Assembly: GCA_936432065.2 (NCBI GenBank)
Contig: OW386285.2
Span: forward strand, 172,589,984 to 172,653,983
Source: Rutpela maculata
Lineage: Eukaryota; Arthropoda; Insecta; Coleoptera; Cerambycidae
Direction of reading: 5' to 3'
DNA length: 64,000 bases
Part shown: piece after piece, positions 32,948-45,640 of the stretch
Layout: each line of letters opens with the position of its first letter
How positions within the stretch are numbered: position 1 is the first letter of the stretch
Made by a program: the position numbers and the translations under genes
Notes under the pieces: generated by a model
What the model saw: the letters and a program-made list of their open reading frames with translations, nothing else
Databases searched by the model: none
Told to the model about the DNA's origin: nothing

Positions 32948-33808
32948 CAAGTGAAATTATTTTTGGTTTGTGCTACTTTATAGGACTGAAAAGCCTGCAG
33001 AAAAGAAATAACGTAACTCTTATTAAGCGAGATATTGGACTAGGTGGACACTCTACTATCCAACTTGTTCAGAAACTAGTCACTTTAACCGTAACATATA
33101 TTTATTTATTAATCTACAACTTATTAAAAATTCGCCAAATTAACTCATTTTGTTATTTTTTAACTGTGCTTCATTCAACTTACAGGATAATTAGAAGGTA
33201 GAAAATGATTGTAAAATTTTTATCCTCACCAGATGGTCAGGTCAATAACGTTATTGACCACTTTGTAAGAAATTGTAAATTTTGTTGCACTATAAAAAGA
33301 TGCCGATGGGAATTACTAGTTCTGTTATTTATTAAGTAATGACTTAGCCGGGGTGTCAAAAGATTATGTGGATTTCTTGAAAAATAGTACAAGCGTCTAA
33401 ATCCTTGGCTGCAACTACGATCCCAATGCACCAGAGGTTATTCTAAGGATTTTTTTCCACTGCACATAAAGAGAATAAATCACTCTAGGTATTACATTGA
33501 CACATTCACATAATATATTTTATTAATATTAATGTATGATTTTGTAAAAGTTCCCTGCAAAAGGCAAATGTCGGTAACGCATAACGCCGGTGTTTAGTGC
33601 GCCACTGGCTCTCGCTCTCTGTTCTGTTCTGTTTTTATATTTTTTGTTCGTATTGTTTCTAATAAAAAAAAAAAAATAACTACACAGATTTTAATTTCCC
33701 ATTGCACAATTTACTTTTCCTACTGCACATTTTGTGTCCAACTGCACATTAAAATAACCCCTGCAATGCACACACTATTTAAAAAATGATAGGCAAAATA
33801 TACTAGTT
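32948..33808. other. Non-coding interval
   Basis: The open frame at 32926-33201 crosses the MITE end and shows no family features. 33240-33259 is a perfect 20-bp palindrome, GGTCAATAACGTTATTGACC. Nothing else supported. Confidence 0.35.
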
Positions 33809-35315
33809 CACAAGTTCAAAGCCGTGTTAATTCTTGATAAAGCTCGTAAAAATATGAGTGAGGACTCATTGGATTCGAAATGACGTCTAGAAAAATGTTC
33901 AAAATTTTCAAACCCGCACATAAACAATTGCAAAAGTTATAAACAAATGAAGATTGAAAAAATAACGAGTTTTGTTTTTTGTAAATAACTCGAAAACTAT
34001 TAGTATTTAAGAAATTTTAAAGAAAGGTTCTTAAAGAGGAAGAAATTTCCAATAAGTCCCAACTCCCGACACTCTATCTCTATTATCAATAATTTTAATT
34101 TAATGTTGAAAATAGAGCTCCGCGCGGCGAACACTAAGCTGTTACGATGCTCTGAAACCGGCCGTAATAAGTAAAAATATTTTTTTATGTTATTAAATAT
34201 TAATTTAAAATTTTTTAAAAAATATTGTATTATTTAGATACTTAAAGGAACAATATCCCGTTGCAAAAAAATGTTTTCACCGATTTTTCATAAAATGAGC
34301 CTATTGTTAATTAATAATTTTTTTTATATTTCAAGCCGGATAATTGTTAAACAAAAGCCACTCAAAAATTGTTTCGCTTCGTGGAGAACCTATGTCAACT
34401 ATACTTTACAGGATTATGACATTGCGATGTTTTTAATTGTTGTAGTCTATTATCTATTAATTATTTAACCTAACAAAAAACTATAAAATGAAAAAGTGAG
34501 GTTGAAAATTTTTTAAAATAATTTTAATTATTATTACTGTTATTATATTCAAAAGTACTATAAGATCACATAAACTTTAAATTTTCATTGCTAATTGTTT
34601 AAACAAATTTTATAAACAAATAGATAAATTACGTATTTTTGAAAAAAAAATTTTTGCCATTTTATTGGCTATAAAATATTATGATTAAAAGAAAAAAAAT
34701 TTCTTAAAAAATTTGTTTAATTGTCTATAATAATTTTTTTTCCTTTTTTCAATATTTAAACAAATTATTAAGAAGAAATTTTATTCTTAAAATTTATTAT
34801 TTGCAATTCTCTATAAGCTGGAAAAATGAAACATTTTTTTTGTTGTTAATTTATTTGTTTATTTAATAAACAATTTGTTATTAACAATCTCCGAATATGT
34901 TTAAATAATACCATATATTTTTTAAATTTTTAAATTAATATTTAATAACATAAAAAAATACTTTTTCTTATTACGGCCGGTTTCAGAGCATCGCAACGGC
35001 TTAGTGTTCGCCGCGCGGAGCTCTATTTTCAACAGTAAATTAAAATTATTAATAATAGAGATAGAGTGTCGGGAAATTTCTTACTCTTTAAGAATCTTTC
35101 TTTAAAATTTCTTAAATACTAATAGTTTTCAAGTTATTTACAAAAAACAAAACTCGTTATTTGTTCAACCTTCATTTGTTTATAACTTTTGCATTTGTTT
35201 ATGTGCGGGTTTGAAAATTTTGAACATTTTTCTAGAGGTCATTCCGAATCCAATGAGCCCTCACTCATATTTTTACGAGCTTTATCAAGAATTAACACGG
35301 CTTTGAACTTGTGAA
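33809..35315. mobile_element. Long-TIR element D (1.5 kb, non-autonomous)
   Basis: Inverted arms of about 430 bp: 33809-34245 and 34895-35315. Ends TTCACAAGTTCAAAGCCGTG and its inverse. The arms share CTCCGCGCGGCGAACACTAA and GAAACCGGCCGTAATAAG, conspicuously GC-rich in an AT-rich region. The 650-bp centre is AT-rich without a protein. No clear target duplication. Confidence 0.7.
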
Positions 35316-35479
35316 TGAGTCTAAAATTAGGTCCACATACTACAGTTATTATTTTAATGGTCGATTTCTACTTCTTAAGTTAAATCATTCTGTTTCCGTT
35401 GGTAACAAAATATGAAATCATCTGGTACTGTGCTTAAAAGTGCAAATAAGTTAGTGGAATAACAGCCTTAAGTGCGGCA

Positions 35480-35735
35480 ACATTGTTATGCTTCAGTAAC
35501 AACCGTACAACTACCTATTATTGTATATTTAACTTCAGGATGGTACCAAAAATATGCGTGCTTCAGGATAGTGCGGCTTATGTGTAAATATACTTTATTA
35601 CTTATTTTTTAAGATATCACAATATATCTTATAGACTCGACTGTGCCATAACAAATATACACCCGAATATGTCATCACTTTTCCTTTATCTGCTCTATAA
35701 ACCAGTGCTTCAAGATGGTACGGATTATGTATGTA
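35480..35735. repeat. TGCTTCAGGATAGT motif cluster, right side
   Basis: Four copies: 35500, 35533, 35562 and 35706, e.g. GTGCTTCAGGATAGTGCGG. Same motif as at 30.65-30.99 kb, mostly in the other orientation. Possible subterminal binding repeats of an old element. Confidence 0.35.
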
Positions 35736-35788
35736 TTATTTTAATTGTCAAAAACAAAATTATTTAATAGTCTGTAAACAAAATTTTC

Positions 35789-36534
35789 TCAATTTCGTAA
35801 ACTATCTGTAATAATTTTTTTCATATAGGTAACATCATAATCAATGTTTAAAATGTTCACAGTATAGGTTTTTTCAAAATATGGATTCGTCACACAGAAA
35901 AGTCCTTTTTGTTTATTTGCACATAACATTTGTAAATGTACTTGCGCTTTAAATTTGTCTGTAATCTGATCATTTTTTATACAGTTCTCCAAAGTTTTTT
36001 CGGTGCTTGGACACTTCGACACTTCACTTCTACCACATGCTCTTAAGTAATACCGTCAGGTTAAGCTCCAAAAACGAGATATAATGGTGACAAGAATAGT
36101 CCGCAATCTTTCAATTTGAGTTTCAATTTTTCCTCCACAACGGCCACCACCTTCTCTAAATTGCGGCCCATATCCATATATTTATTATCCCTTATTTTGT
36201 ATGCACCTATAGACTCGACTAGAGTTCCCTGCGCTGCTTGACATCTAGCGAGCTCATATAATTTAGAGGCTGTTGCTCGAGCAAATCTCATTTCATGCCT
36301 CAACGGTGATGCACTTTGCTCACGGATTAACTTCTCAGCTTCCTCACACAATTTTTCTGACATTTTATTTTTAATAAATGATAAAAAATCACTGCACTTT
36401 TTACTACTGCCAGAAGCAAATTTCAACAAAAGTTTATAAATTGATAAAGGACCCCGCAGAATCTTTATGGGAAATGGCTTTCGGTCAAATTCTTTGAAAC
36501 TCTGGATTCTGGTAGTCCTTGATGAGTAGATCAA
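35789..36534 (-). pseudogene. YqaJ-type recombinase/exonuclease domain, broken
   Basis: Minus-strand frames 36534-36061 and 36022-35789 with stops between them. It shows RHEMRFARATASKLYELARC, LYLVFGA, PDG, VEVKCP..TEKTLENC and a KFKAQVHLQMLCANKQ..FCV segment. PDG, the E-x-K motif and the Q-H-L-Q-M part are those of the lambda-exonuclease/YqaJ nuclease fold, often found in insect genomes as transposon cargo. In-frame stops and an 8-bp-like duplication near 36020 show it is dead. Its first 30 codons are satellite-repeat sequence. Confidence 0.7.
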
Positions 36535-37420
36535 AAGTCTCCATGGGCACTAAGTCCTAAAAGAGATACAGCCCTCTGAAGTTGGACTTTACGTGTATTC
36601 CGCAACACAGTTAAATCCTTATGGGAAATGGCTGTCGGTCAAACTCTTTGAAACTATGGATTCTGGTAGGTCTTGATATGTAGAATAAAAGTTCTCAAGG
36701 GCACTAAGTCCTAAAAACTCATGGTTTTGAGATATAGCCCTCCAAAGTTTGGACTTTACGTGCAATCCGCAACATAGTTAAATCCTTATGGGAAATGGTT
36801 TTCGGTGAAATTCTTTGAAATTCGGGATTCTGGTAGTTCCTGATGTGTAGAATAAAAGTTTTCAAGGGCACTAAGTCCTAAAAACTCACGGTTTTGAGAT
36901 ATAGCCCTTTGAAGTTATACTTTACGTGCATTCCGCAACATAGTTCAATCCTTATGGGAAATGGCTCTTGGTCAAACTCTTTGAAACTCTGGTTTCTGGT
37001 AGTTCTTAATGTGTAGAACGAAAGTTCTCAAGGGCACTAAGTCCTAAAAATCATGATTTTGAGATATAGCCCTCTGAAGTTGGACTTTACGTGCATTACG
37101 TAACATAGTTAAATCCTTATGGGAAATGGCTCTCGGTCAAACTCTTTGAAACTCTGTTTTCTGGTAGTTCTTAATGTGTAGAACGAAAGTTCTCAAGGGT
37201 ACTAAGTCCTAAAAAACTCATGATTTTGAGATATAGCCCTCTGAAGTTGGACTTTACGTGCATTCCGCAACATAGTTAAATCCTTATGGGAAATGGCTTT
37301 CGGTCAAACTCTTTGAAACTCTGGATTCTAGTAGTTCTTGACGTGTAGAACAAAAGTTCTTAAGGGCACTAAATCCTAAAAACTCATGGTTTTGAGATAT
37401 AGCCCCCTGAAGTTGGACTG
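36440..37420. repeat. 165-bp tandem satellite, about six units
   Basis: TATGGGAAATGG recurs at about 36469, 36623, 36791, 36956, 37119 and 37288, with TTTGAAACTCTGGATTCTGG, CACTAAGTCCTAAAA and GAGATATAGCCCT in each unit. The first unit overlaps the 5' end of the YqaJ frame, so the array was probably amplified from that element. Confidence 0.8.
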
Positions 37421-37714
37421 GTGGTTGTTTAGGTTTAGGGATAGTGGGTGAAGGGTAAGCCGGGAAATATTGTCACCATCATATTCTCCGCCCCCTATAA
37501 CGGAGGTATACAGCTCTCCAGCCGATTTTCGTTGTTTTTGTGGCATTTCGTTATTGGAGGTGGGGGTAGTTTCAACCCTTGGGGGTGGGTTAGGTCGCCT
37601 GTGGTCAATATTTACTTATTTTATTCAAATTGAATATTTTCTAATACCATATCTAAACAAACCCCGTTCCCTCTACCTTCGTGGGGGGGGTCGGCAAGCG
37701 GGGCGAAGACTCCC

Positions 37715-37795
<81 letters not shown>

Positions 37796-38115
37796 TAGTT
37801 AAGCTGTTACATCCGGCATATACAAGTGGCGGCCCCACATCCGGGTCTTCCCTTTTATATATTGTGTCCCTTTTATATATTGTGTATTGATGTATAGATG
37901 GTTAGGGGAATCTCCAGAATCCAAATTTCAAGAGAGGGGAAACGATATCTTGTTTTTTTTTTGTTCATTTTTGTAGGATACTGAAGATACGTAGCTACCT
38001 CCTATATATATATGAAAAGATACTGATAGTTCGTTGTTACCTCTAACAACGTTGCCAAATCTTTGGAGGTCGGAACGCCCTGTCATTATCCGCAGTGATG
38101 TAATGTACATATATT
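37421..38115. other. Non-coding, with TA microsatellite at 37716-37794
   Basis: A TA dinucleotide tract of about 79 bp. The frames through it (37470-37890) are microsatellite artefacts. 37975-38080 shares CGTTGCCAA.TATTTGGAGGT and nearby blocks with 49430-49500, a small dispersed repeat. Confidence 0.5.
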
Positions 38116-39840
38116 ACTTCCACGTCCAATTCAATTCAATTCAATTCAAAACAGATTTATTAAATGTTTAACTACAAATATGCACCCGAGTCGGATCCCG
38201 GTTCAGAGCCGACCGCACAGCCACGTCGCGCAGGGTCGTGGTGAATGTACGGTCGGGTGAAGCGGGTTCGACTCAGGTTGGAACAACAGGTGGAATGTGG
38301 AGTTAGGACTCCTGTCCAGGGGAAGGGACTTAAACCTAACAATTTTATTACTACAACTAGAACAGTTTTAAAAACACTTAAAGACTAAGGAAATGAGTTT
38401 TTGTTAGCACGCGCGCACTGTCGCACACGCGCACTGTTTTAGGAGATCTGATTGCTGATACGGGAAAAGCTCAACGAAAAAACCCGTTCGAGCCAATGGC
38501 AACATTCTTCCGATGGTCCGCCTGCCTTCGGAAAGGTAGGGTGAAGGGAAAGTTATGGTTGAAAAAGTTTTGATTTACAAGAAGTTATTGGTCAAGAGGG
38601 GATTTTGAAAAGAGACAAAAAAGGGCAAAAGAACAAAAATTAACAAAAATTAGACTAATAGAGAGAATAGAGAAGGGGTTTGAGAGTAAAAGGTGGTGAA
38701 GGTAAAAAGGTGGTGAAATGGAAATTTGGGTATAGGAAAGATTTGGCTAGGGAGGTTGCCGAAAGATAGGCAACGCCTGGTATGGTAATGGGTGTTTTAT
38801 GTTGAAAAGTATGGCATTATGCTGTCTGATTCGTGTAATGTCTTGGGTTAGCGGACTATCGCCCAATTTGAATTGATAGAATTTTTCCGATGTATTTTGG
38901 ACGAAGTCCGCTAGTGGGGTTATGTCGTGGCAACGTGCATAGAGGTCTCTGAGGGAGGTGTATCTATCAGAGGCTGAAATGAGGCGCATAAATTTGTGTT
39001 CTAGTACTTTTAGTTTTCGCATTGTCGTGGCCGGGATGCTGCACCACACCGGCGCCGCGTATGTGATAGCCGGCCTGATCACCATCGTATACAGCAATTT
39101 CTTATTGGTCCTGTTTAGTCCGCTACCCCGCGCCAGGAGCGGATACAGACTCCTGGACGTCCAGTGGAAGTATAGTAACGACAAAAAAATTTTTAAAAAT
39201 TTTTATTGTTCAAATAGGCTTAGAATGTCACGAAACGTCGAGATTTTAAGTTTGAGCGAGAAAAAAATTTCTGTCTGTCGGTCTGTAACTTTTTTTTGTG
39301 CGCACGTTTACTCTGGAACCGTCTGAGATATTGACTTGAAATTTGGTACACATATGTACTTTAATGAGATCTAGAACTAGATTATATTTTCATCTTGTTC
39401 CGTCGAAGGGTTGGGGGGTAAATTGGGGTAAATTTGGGGTAAATAGGTAAATCAAGCAGGTAAGAGTCCATAAAATTGGTATTTAGTATATACAAAAGAA
39501 TCTAAGGTCTCAAAAAAAATTTTTACATTAGCCACCCCCATTACCACCCCCACCCTATTATTAAAGGGGATGAAAAAAAATGTGATTTAGTGTGTGTACA
39601 AGAACCAGAAACCTCAAAATATTTTTTTACTTCATCCACCCCCACTACCACCCCCTATCACCACCCCCACCCCGCTACCGATGTGGGGTATCGTTTTATG
39701 GGTTTTTGGGGTAGAGGATTTCAAATATTATATTATTAAAGTTCCTTAAATAATTATTTCCACATACAAAATTTTTTCGTTGTCAGTGACTTGGATAAAA
39801 AATCTGGATGTGGAAGTAGTGATTCCTTGGGCAGCGGTTT
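38116..39840 (+). repeat. RepA copy 4, split by a jockey LINE
   Basis: Starts ACTTCCACGTCC at 38116, resumes at 39157 and ends GGGCAGCGGTTT at 39840. Without the LINE it is a complete copy of about 695 bp, the best reference copy here. Confidence 0.8.
38128..39156 (-). mobile_element. Jockey-clade LINE, 5'-truncated
   Basis: Inserted in RepA; ACGTCC is duplicated at 38122-38127 and 39157-39162. On the minus strand the 3' end is a TTGAA tandem tail instead of poly-A. The open frame (within 39184-38747) is the end of reverse transcriptase: SLYPLLARGS, TMVIRPAITYAAPVWCS, KLKVLEHKFMRLI. The C-terminal half lacks catalytic motifs because of the truncation. Confidence 0.7.
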
Positions 39841-42339
39841 ATATCGTTGAATCAACATGCTCTATTGTAAATCTTAAGAAAATGATGTTCTGACCATGAC
39901 GTGGCCTCATTGGTTTTAAATTCATGATATTTTTTATGAACAATACTTTTATTTACGTATTAATGAATACGATAATGATGTGCACATTTTGAGAGTCAGT
40001 CTTTGGCAAGGATGTCACCGCTGATATTAATTAACTTATTGATATGTGCATCCGTTTTCGGAAACAAAAAATATAAAACATATTCTTGATAAGAATTTTT
40101 TATTTTTAATTATTTTAAAAAAATAGTAAACTAGTCTTTTTCTGGTTAAAATAATTATATGCCCCGCTAAACAAAGGTACAACTTTTCTCTCATTTTTTT
40201 CTTGACTTTTGGTAAGAATTCAAATTAAAATACATTTGCTTTATTTATTGTCTAATAACCCTGATTTTAAAGCAAAATGCCTAAATACGAAATAAATCTA
40301 TTTATTTCGTATTTAGGCATTTTGCTTTAAAATCATGGTTATTATCATTTTCAAATATATTACTAACAGCTCATGAGTTGAGTACATATACTCAATGACA
40401 TATTTGTAACAAGGAATCGCATTCTTTGAATAGATAAAATGATAACAGAAATACAGGGTCTAGTTTCACATAATTCATTTATTTTCGAGTGCATTTTATT
40501 CACTAGAGAATAGGTACCATAAGTTCCTAACGACTTTCAGAAAATCTATGGTCTGCTTTGTTCAGAAGTTTACACATATTTACAAAGTTGATTTATTTTT
40601 CAAAAGTATATGTATTTTTACGATAGATTTATTTGATATTATACGTTATTAATAAATTACAAACAGTAATCATTATTTTCAATGAAAGGCTATTTATAAA
40701 AGGGTTACAAAAGAAACAAATACTAATATATTCCTGTAGCTACAGAAAAAAAAAAAAACGAAAGAGTTAAACATATATTAACAAAATTTTTAAAAAATGA
40801 ACAGTGTTGTCGAACATTGATTTTTATTAAAGACATATTAAATTTAACCTGAAAAGAAAGCATGAGACATGCTAAAAGTACACAAACAAAAAAAATATTA
40901 AAATACGTAATAATATCAATTTTCATTGCAACAAATGCGAAAAGTGTTCTAAATTTGGAAGATGTGTACTTAACCTAATGAAGATAAATCATTGAAACAA
41001 AATAAACTGTGGTAAGAATGTTCATAGCTTAATAATAGTCGCTGAGTGTATTAGATTCTACTATAAAACTAGTAAATAAGTAAAGCAACCTAGTAAGAGT
41101 CCAGCGGTTTTTTAATTAAGATTACGGCAGTGGAAAATAATATTTAAAGTGACAATATTCCCAAAGAAGGAAACTTTATTTACTTTTAATGATTAATATA
41201 TTCTTACTTCATTAACCAATCAAAACGTACATTTTCAAAAAAATCGACCAATAGGATTTTTTTAAAGTGAGAAAAACGGCTATCGATCAGTGGAAAAAAC
41301 CGAGAAAAATGTATGTTACTTTTTTCGTAGTAGCCATATGTCAAACTAAAAAGTCATTAAAATTATTAAAATCTGAAATTTCGCGTTTTTATCTTGATTT
41401 TTTATACACAAAATGAATGAGAAAAATCAATTTGGTGATGTTTCACAAGAAAATATTAACTATGAAACCATGAAGAAGAATCTAAATGTAATAACACTGT
41501 TTATAATAATTATGTATTTCATACAATGAATATGTTTGATGATAAAAAACATAAGAAAAAGTTTATATTTTTTATTATAAAATGTTATTTTTTAAACTTT
41601 AAATAAACAGTTTTGTTCTTTTAATAATTATTTTAGATAATATTTTTTAATCATATATTAATCTTCTGTAATACACACGAGGTTGATTTTCTACTCGGGT
41701 AAATTTTTTTTGAATGACTCTGTTTTCCATGAAAATTTTGCTCGAATTAAGAGACATAGGAAAAATCGCTCCACTTCGTGTCGCGATTTTTCCATGCACT
41801 TAATTTTCGAATAATTTTCATAGGAAAACAGATTTTTGTCCAAAAAAATTTACCCGGTAAAAATCGACCTACTTGCGTATTAATACCCGAATAGAAAATT
41901 ATAGGGCATGGTTACAGCATCCAAAAGAAAATACGAGGATATACAAGACATTGAACGAAATTTACACTGTCTCTCATATTCGAACAAGCTTTTATATAGA
42001 TTAAGTAGTTATGATTAGTATTAGTTTTATTTTCAAATGGCGTTAGAAGATATTCATTTCATCTCGAAAATGAATAAGAGTTTGCAATAGTTCATTGCCA
42101 ATTGCTGTTTGAACAATAAAAATAAAAAATATTAGATCTGTACATAATCTCAATGACACCACGTAAATAACAGTAACAGTGAATTAAATCGTATTCGCAC
42201 AAAATGTTAACCAAATACTCGGCCATGACCGACTGCAACTTTTACTCGTTTTATGCCAATTCGTGGTATACCACGAATTTTGGCGTTCACATCACGACTA
42301 ATACATTTCGCATTATAAGTGTATAAACATTTAAACGTT
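39841..42339. other. AT-rich DNA with a strong hairpin and dispersed repeats
   Basis: No gene. 40254-40343 is a hairpin with 44-bp arms, one mismatch and almost no loop. 40840-41015 is repeated directly at 43950-44130 (AAAGAAAGCATG, TTTTCATT.CAACAAATG, GTGTTCTAAATTT). 42256-42285 is a short palindrome (GTGGTATACCAC core). The rest is unassigned. Confidence 0.4.
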
Positions 42340-42505
42340 GACCGTGTTCTTATTTATTACTCAATATTATTGCTATTAAAAATATCAAACGTATATTTCA
42401 ACAAAACATCATTCAAACTTTTCATTAGCTATAGCCAAACTAACAGTGAACCTTACATGGTGTTTTATAGAAAATATTTAGAGTTGACTTTTCTATTTAG
42501 TGATT
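42340..42505. repeat. Repeat, inverted at 47105-47265
   Basis: TTATTACTCAATATT, ATTTCAACAAAACATCATTC, CATGGTGTTTTATAGAAAAT and AGAGTTGACTTTT all recur inverted at 47105-47265. The pair brackets the RepA cluster, so it may be the ends of an older element or an inverted duplication. Confidence 0.5.
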
Positions 42506-42758
42506 GATTTTAATTGCCTTCAAGTAAATATATCTAAGATTCTTTTACATTGTACGCGCTATTAACAAGTTACCATTAATACTCTTCGCCGATTTACAGC
42601 ACTTTTCATATAATTGTTGCTCATTCTATAGCATACTCTTCGCAATTTTTTTGTAAATAATATTAGTTTTAGATATTCTTGTTTAATTACAAAACATAAA
42701 AAAATAGATTTTTAAAAAATTTAAATAATTAATAACTTTTTATTTATTTAAAAAACTG

Positions 42759-43369
42759 TGTATGTGGAAATAATTGTTTATGAAACTTTAATAATATAAT
42801 ATTTAAAATCTTCTACCCCAAAAACCCATAAAACGATACCCCACATCGGTAGTGGGGTGGGGGTGGTGATAGGGTAGTGGGTAGTGGGGGTGGATGAACT
42901 AAAAAAATATTTTGAGGTTTCTGGTTCTTGTACATACACTAAATCACATTTTTTTCATCCCCTTAAATAAGGAGGTGGGGGTGGTAATGGGGGTGGCTAA
43001 TGCCAATTTTATGGACTCCTACCTGCTTGATTTACCCATTTACCCCAAATTTGCCCCAATTTACCCCCCAACCCTTCGTCGGAACAACATGAAAATATAA
43101 TCTAGTTCCAGATCTCGTTAATGTACATACGTGTACCAAATTTCAAGTCAATATCTTAAACGGTTCCAGAGTAAACGTGCGCACAAAAAAAGTTACAGAC
43201 AGACATACCGACAGACAGACAGACGGACACACAGACAGACCGACAGACAGAAATTTTTTTTCGCTCAAACTTAAAATCTCGACGTTTTCTGACATTTTAA
43301 GCCTATTTGAACAATACAAATTTTTAAAAATTTTTTTATCGTTACTATACTTCCACTGGATGTGGAAGT
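42759..43369 (-). repeat. RepA copy 5 (reverse)
   Basis: Nearly complete reverse copy ending CTTCCACTGGATGTGGAAGT. The CTGT microsatellite is expanded here (ACAGACAGAC, 43192-43250). Confidence 0.75.
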
Positions 43370-43379
43370 AATAATAGGG

Positions 43380-43560
43380 TTCTTCCTCTGGCTCGCACTA
43401 ACTTACTTTCCAAATTTCGGTACAATCGAACTTTTCACTCTTAAATTACCGTGCTTACAAGAAACGTGACGGACGGACAGACAGACAGACAAACGGATGG
43501 ACGGACATTTTGAAAGTCGTTCAGAATTCAATCACCAACGTTTTCCTAGTTATGAAGAGT
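43380..43560 (-). repeat. RepB fragment (reverse)
   Basis: Matches, inverted, the ACTTTTCACTCTTAA / GTGCTTACAAGAAACG / GGACAGACAGACAG part of the repeat at 50080-50250 and 16505-16865. Confidence 0.4.
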
Positions 43561-44916
43561 ATAATAATCTTCCAGTGAAATTAATAGGTGTTGTTATGTT
43601 TTTGTTTTCACTTTTTCTTTTAAGTAATTTCTCATAATCTTTCATATTTATCTTTTAGTAAAGCATGAATTAGACAACATTGGATATTGGATAAATTTGG
43701 TGTGGTTGTACTACTGGTCTATATTATAATTACTTTTACGGATTATGATCTTTTTGTTTCTGAAAGCCTAGCATGATCATGAGAATAAAAAGTTTTTATT
43801 TGAGCCATTTTCTTATATTTAGTATAAATTTCGGACTTTTCATGAAAAAAACTTGCAAATAAAAAAGTTTTCTTTCTTCCAAATTTAATCCGTGGACATA
43901 CTGTATATTAAGAAAATTTAAAAAATTAACAATGACTAAATGCGTATTTATTAAATCAAACTTGAAAAGAAAGCATGGTTGATAAAACGTGCTAAAATGT
44001 AGAAACACAGAATAATATATAAAGTGCATATAATCTATTTTCATTACAACAAATGTGAAACGTGTTCTAAATTTTGAAACTAACTACCTACTTCGTGAAG
44101 ATGATTCATTGGGAATAAACTGTAAATATCATTTTCGCGCTATTTTTACAGAATTTGAGCGACCGTAATAAAATTTTACCTAGGTACTCGTAAATTGTCT
44201 TTAATAATATCGAGAAAGGTTTGAAAGACTGACTTATTTTTTAAATAGAAAGTACGTACTTTTCTTAAACAAATTTTAAGTAGCACTTTGATTTCAATGT
44301 AAGTGAAATTTTCATTAAGTGAAAAATGTTTGTTAATTACATAAGATTTTATATGCCGTCAACAAATTAAAAAAGAACATTATCTGAGACTGTATAATAA
44401 TAAATAACGTTTAATGATTTTTTCTCAAAATGAATTTAACTATATTATTGCATACTTATACATAAATAATCTGTTAAATATTCAATATCTCATAGAACTT
44501 GTTAAGTACCCAAATGAAAAAAAAATTATAGAAAAACTACAAATGCATTATGATCTTTATTTGATGTAATGGTAGAATAATTGTAATAATTGAAATTGGA
44601 CCATATCCATTATACAGAGTGATCGCTGGAAGCGTTTCATATTAAGTGCATATTGTATGAACTGTTTTATTATAATTTCAGAGAAAAATTTTATTAAGCT
44701 TTTTGAAGAAGCACACAAAAATACGACGTGCCATTAATCATAATTGTTTACATAAATGAGTTCGCATTGCTGTTTGGCTGCACGGTAACGATAATAACTA
44801 CAACAGTTTATCTTACAGTCTTACAAAATGAATGTAAATTGAAACTTTTAGGCTTTGGCTCTTTTCTCATCATTATTGGAACTATGTTTTCATCTAGTTT
44901 ACGCCAGCCAAAATAA
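43561..44916. other. AT-rich DNA, no gene
   Basis: Contains the second copy (43950-44130) of the direct repeat first seen at 40840-41015. No supported coding region; frames at 43796 and 44728 have no recognisable features. Confidence 0.4.
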
Positions 44917-45509
44917 AAAACCGCTGCCCAAGGAATCACTATTTCCACATCCAAGTCTCTTACAACAAAATACTGTATTTGCACTCCACTATGTGGAAAT
45001 AATTGTTTATGGAACTTTAATAGTATAATATTTGAAATCATGTACCCCAAAATAATGGGGGTGAGGTGGTGGTGGGGGTGAATGAAGTGAAAAAAATTCT
45101 TGATGACTTTCGCTCTTGTACACACCTTTAATAATCGGGTGGGGGTGGTAAATGCCATTTTTTTTTGAGACCTTAGCTTCTCTTATATTTACTAAATACC
45201 AATTTTATGGACTCTTATTTGCTTGATTTACATATGTACCCCCATTTACCCCAATTTACTCTTCAACTCTGCAACGGAATAAGATTAAAATATAATCTAG
45301 TTCCAAATCTCGTTAAAATACATACGTGTGCTATATTTTAAGTGAATGTCTTAAACGGTTCCAGAGTAATCGTGAGCACCAAAAAGATTAAGAATTTATT
45401 TTGCTCAGACTTAAAATATTGACGTTTCATGATATGCTAAGCCTATTTAAACAATGAAAATTTCCAAAAATTTTCTTTGCGTTAATACACCTCAACTGAA
45501 TGTGGAAGT
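44917..45509 (-). repeat. RepA copy 6 (reverse)
   Basis: Starts AAACCGCTGCCCAAGGAATC, ends CAACTGAATGTGGAAGTAAT. More diverged than copies 1 and 4. Confidence 0.7.
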
Positions 45510-45640
45510 AATACGCAGAAAACGGCATGACAAAAATATAAAAAATCGTTGTGTGCCGTAAACTATACGATAGAAGTAAAGCCTCTATTTCAAGCATTTT
45601 CTTCGAGGAAACCTACTACGCATCCATACTAGTTAAGGTA

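Noticed and set aside
32926..33201. 91-codon frame
   Set aside because: Begins inside a mariner MITE end and has no recognisable domain.
33240..33259. Perfect 20-bp palindrome as an operator site
   Set aside because: Isolated palindrome in AT-rich intergenic DNA with no gene nearby; a chance or MITE relic is as likely.
37470..37890. Frames with long Tyr-Ile runs
   Set aside because: Translation of the TA microsatellite.
41412..41530. Small frame starting MNEKNQFGDVSQENIN
   Set aside because: About 38 codons, no splice signals or family resemblance; not distinguishable from chance.
43192..43260. ACAGAC runs as a separate microsatellite locus
   Set aside because: They are the internal CTGT tract of RepA and occur in the same place in each copy.
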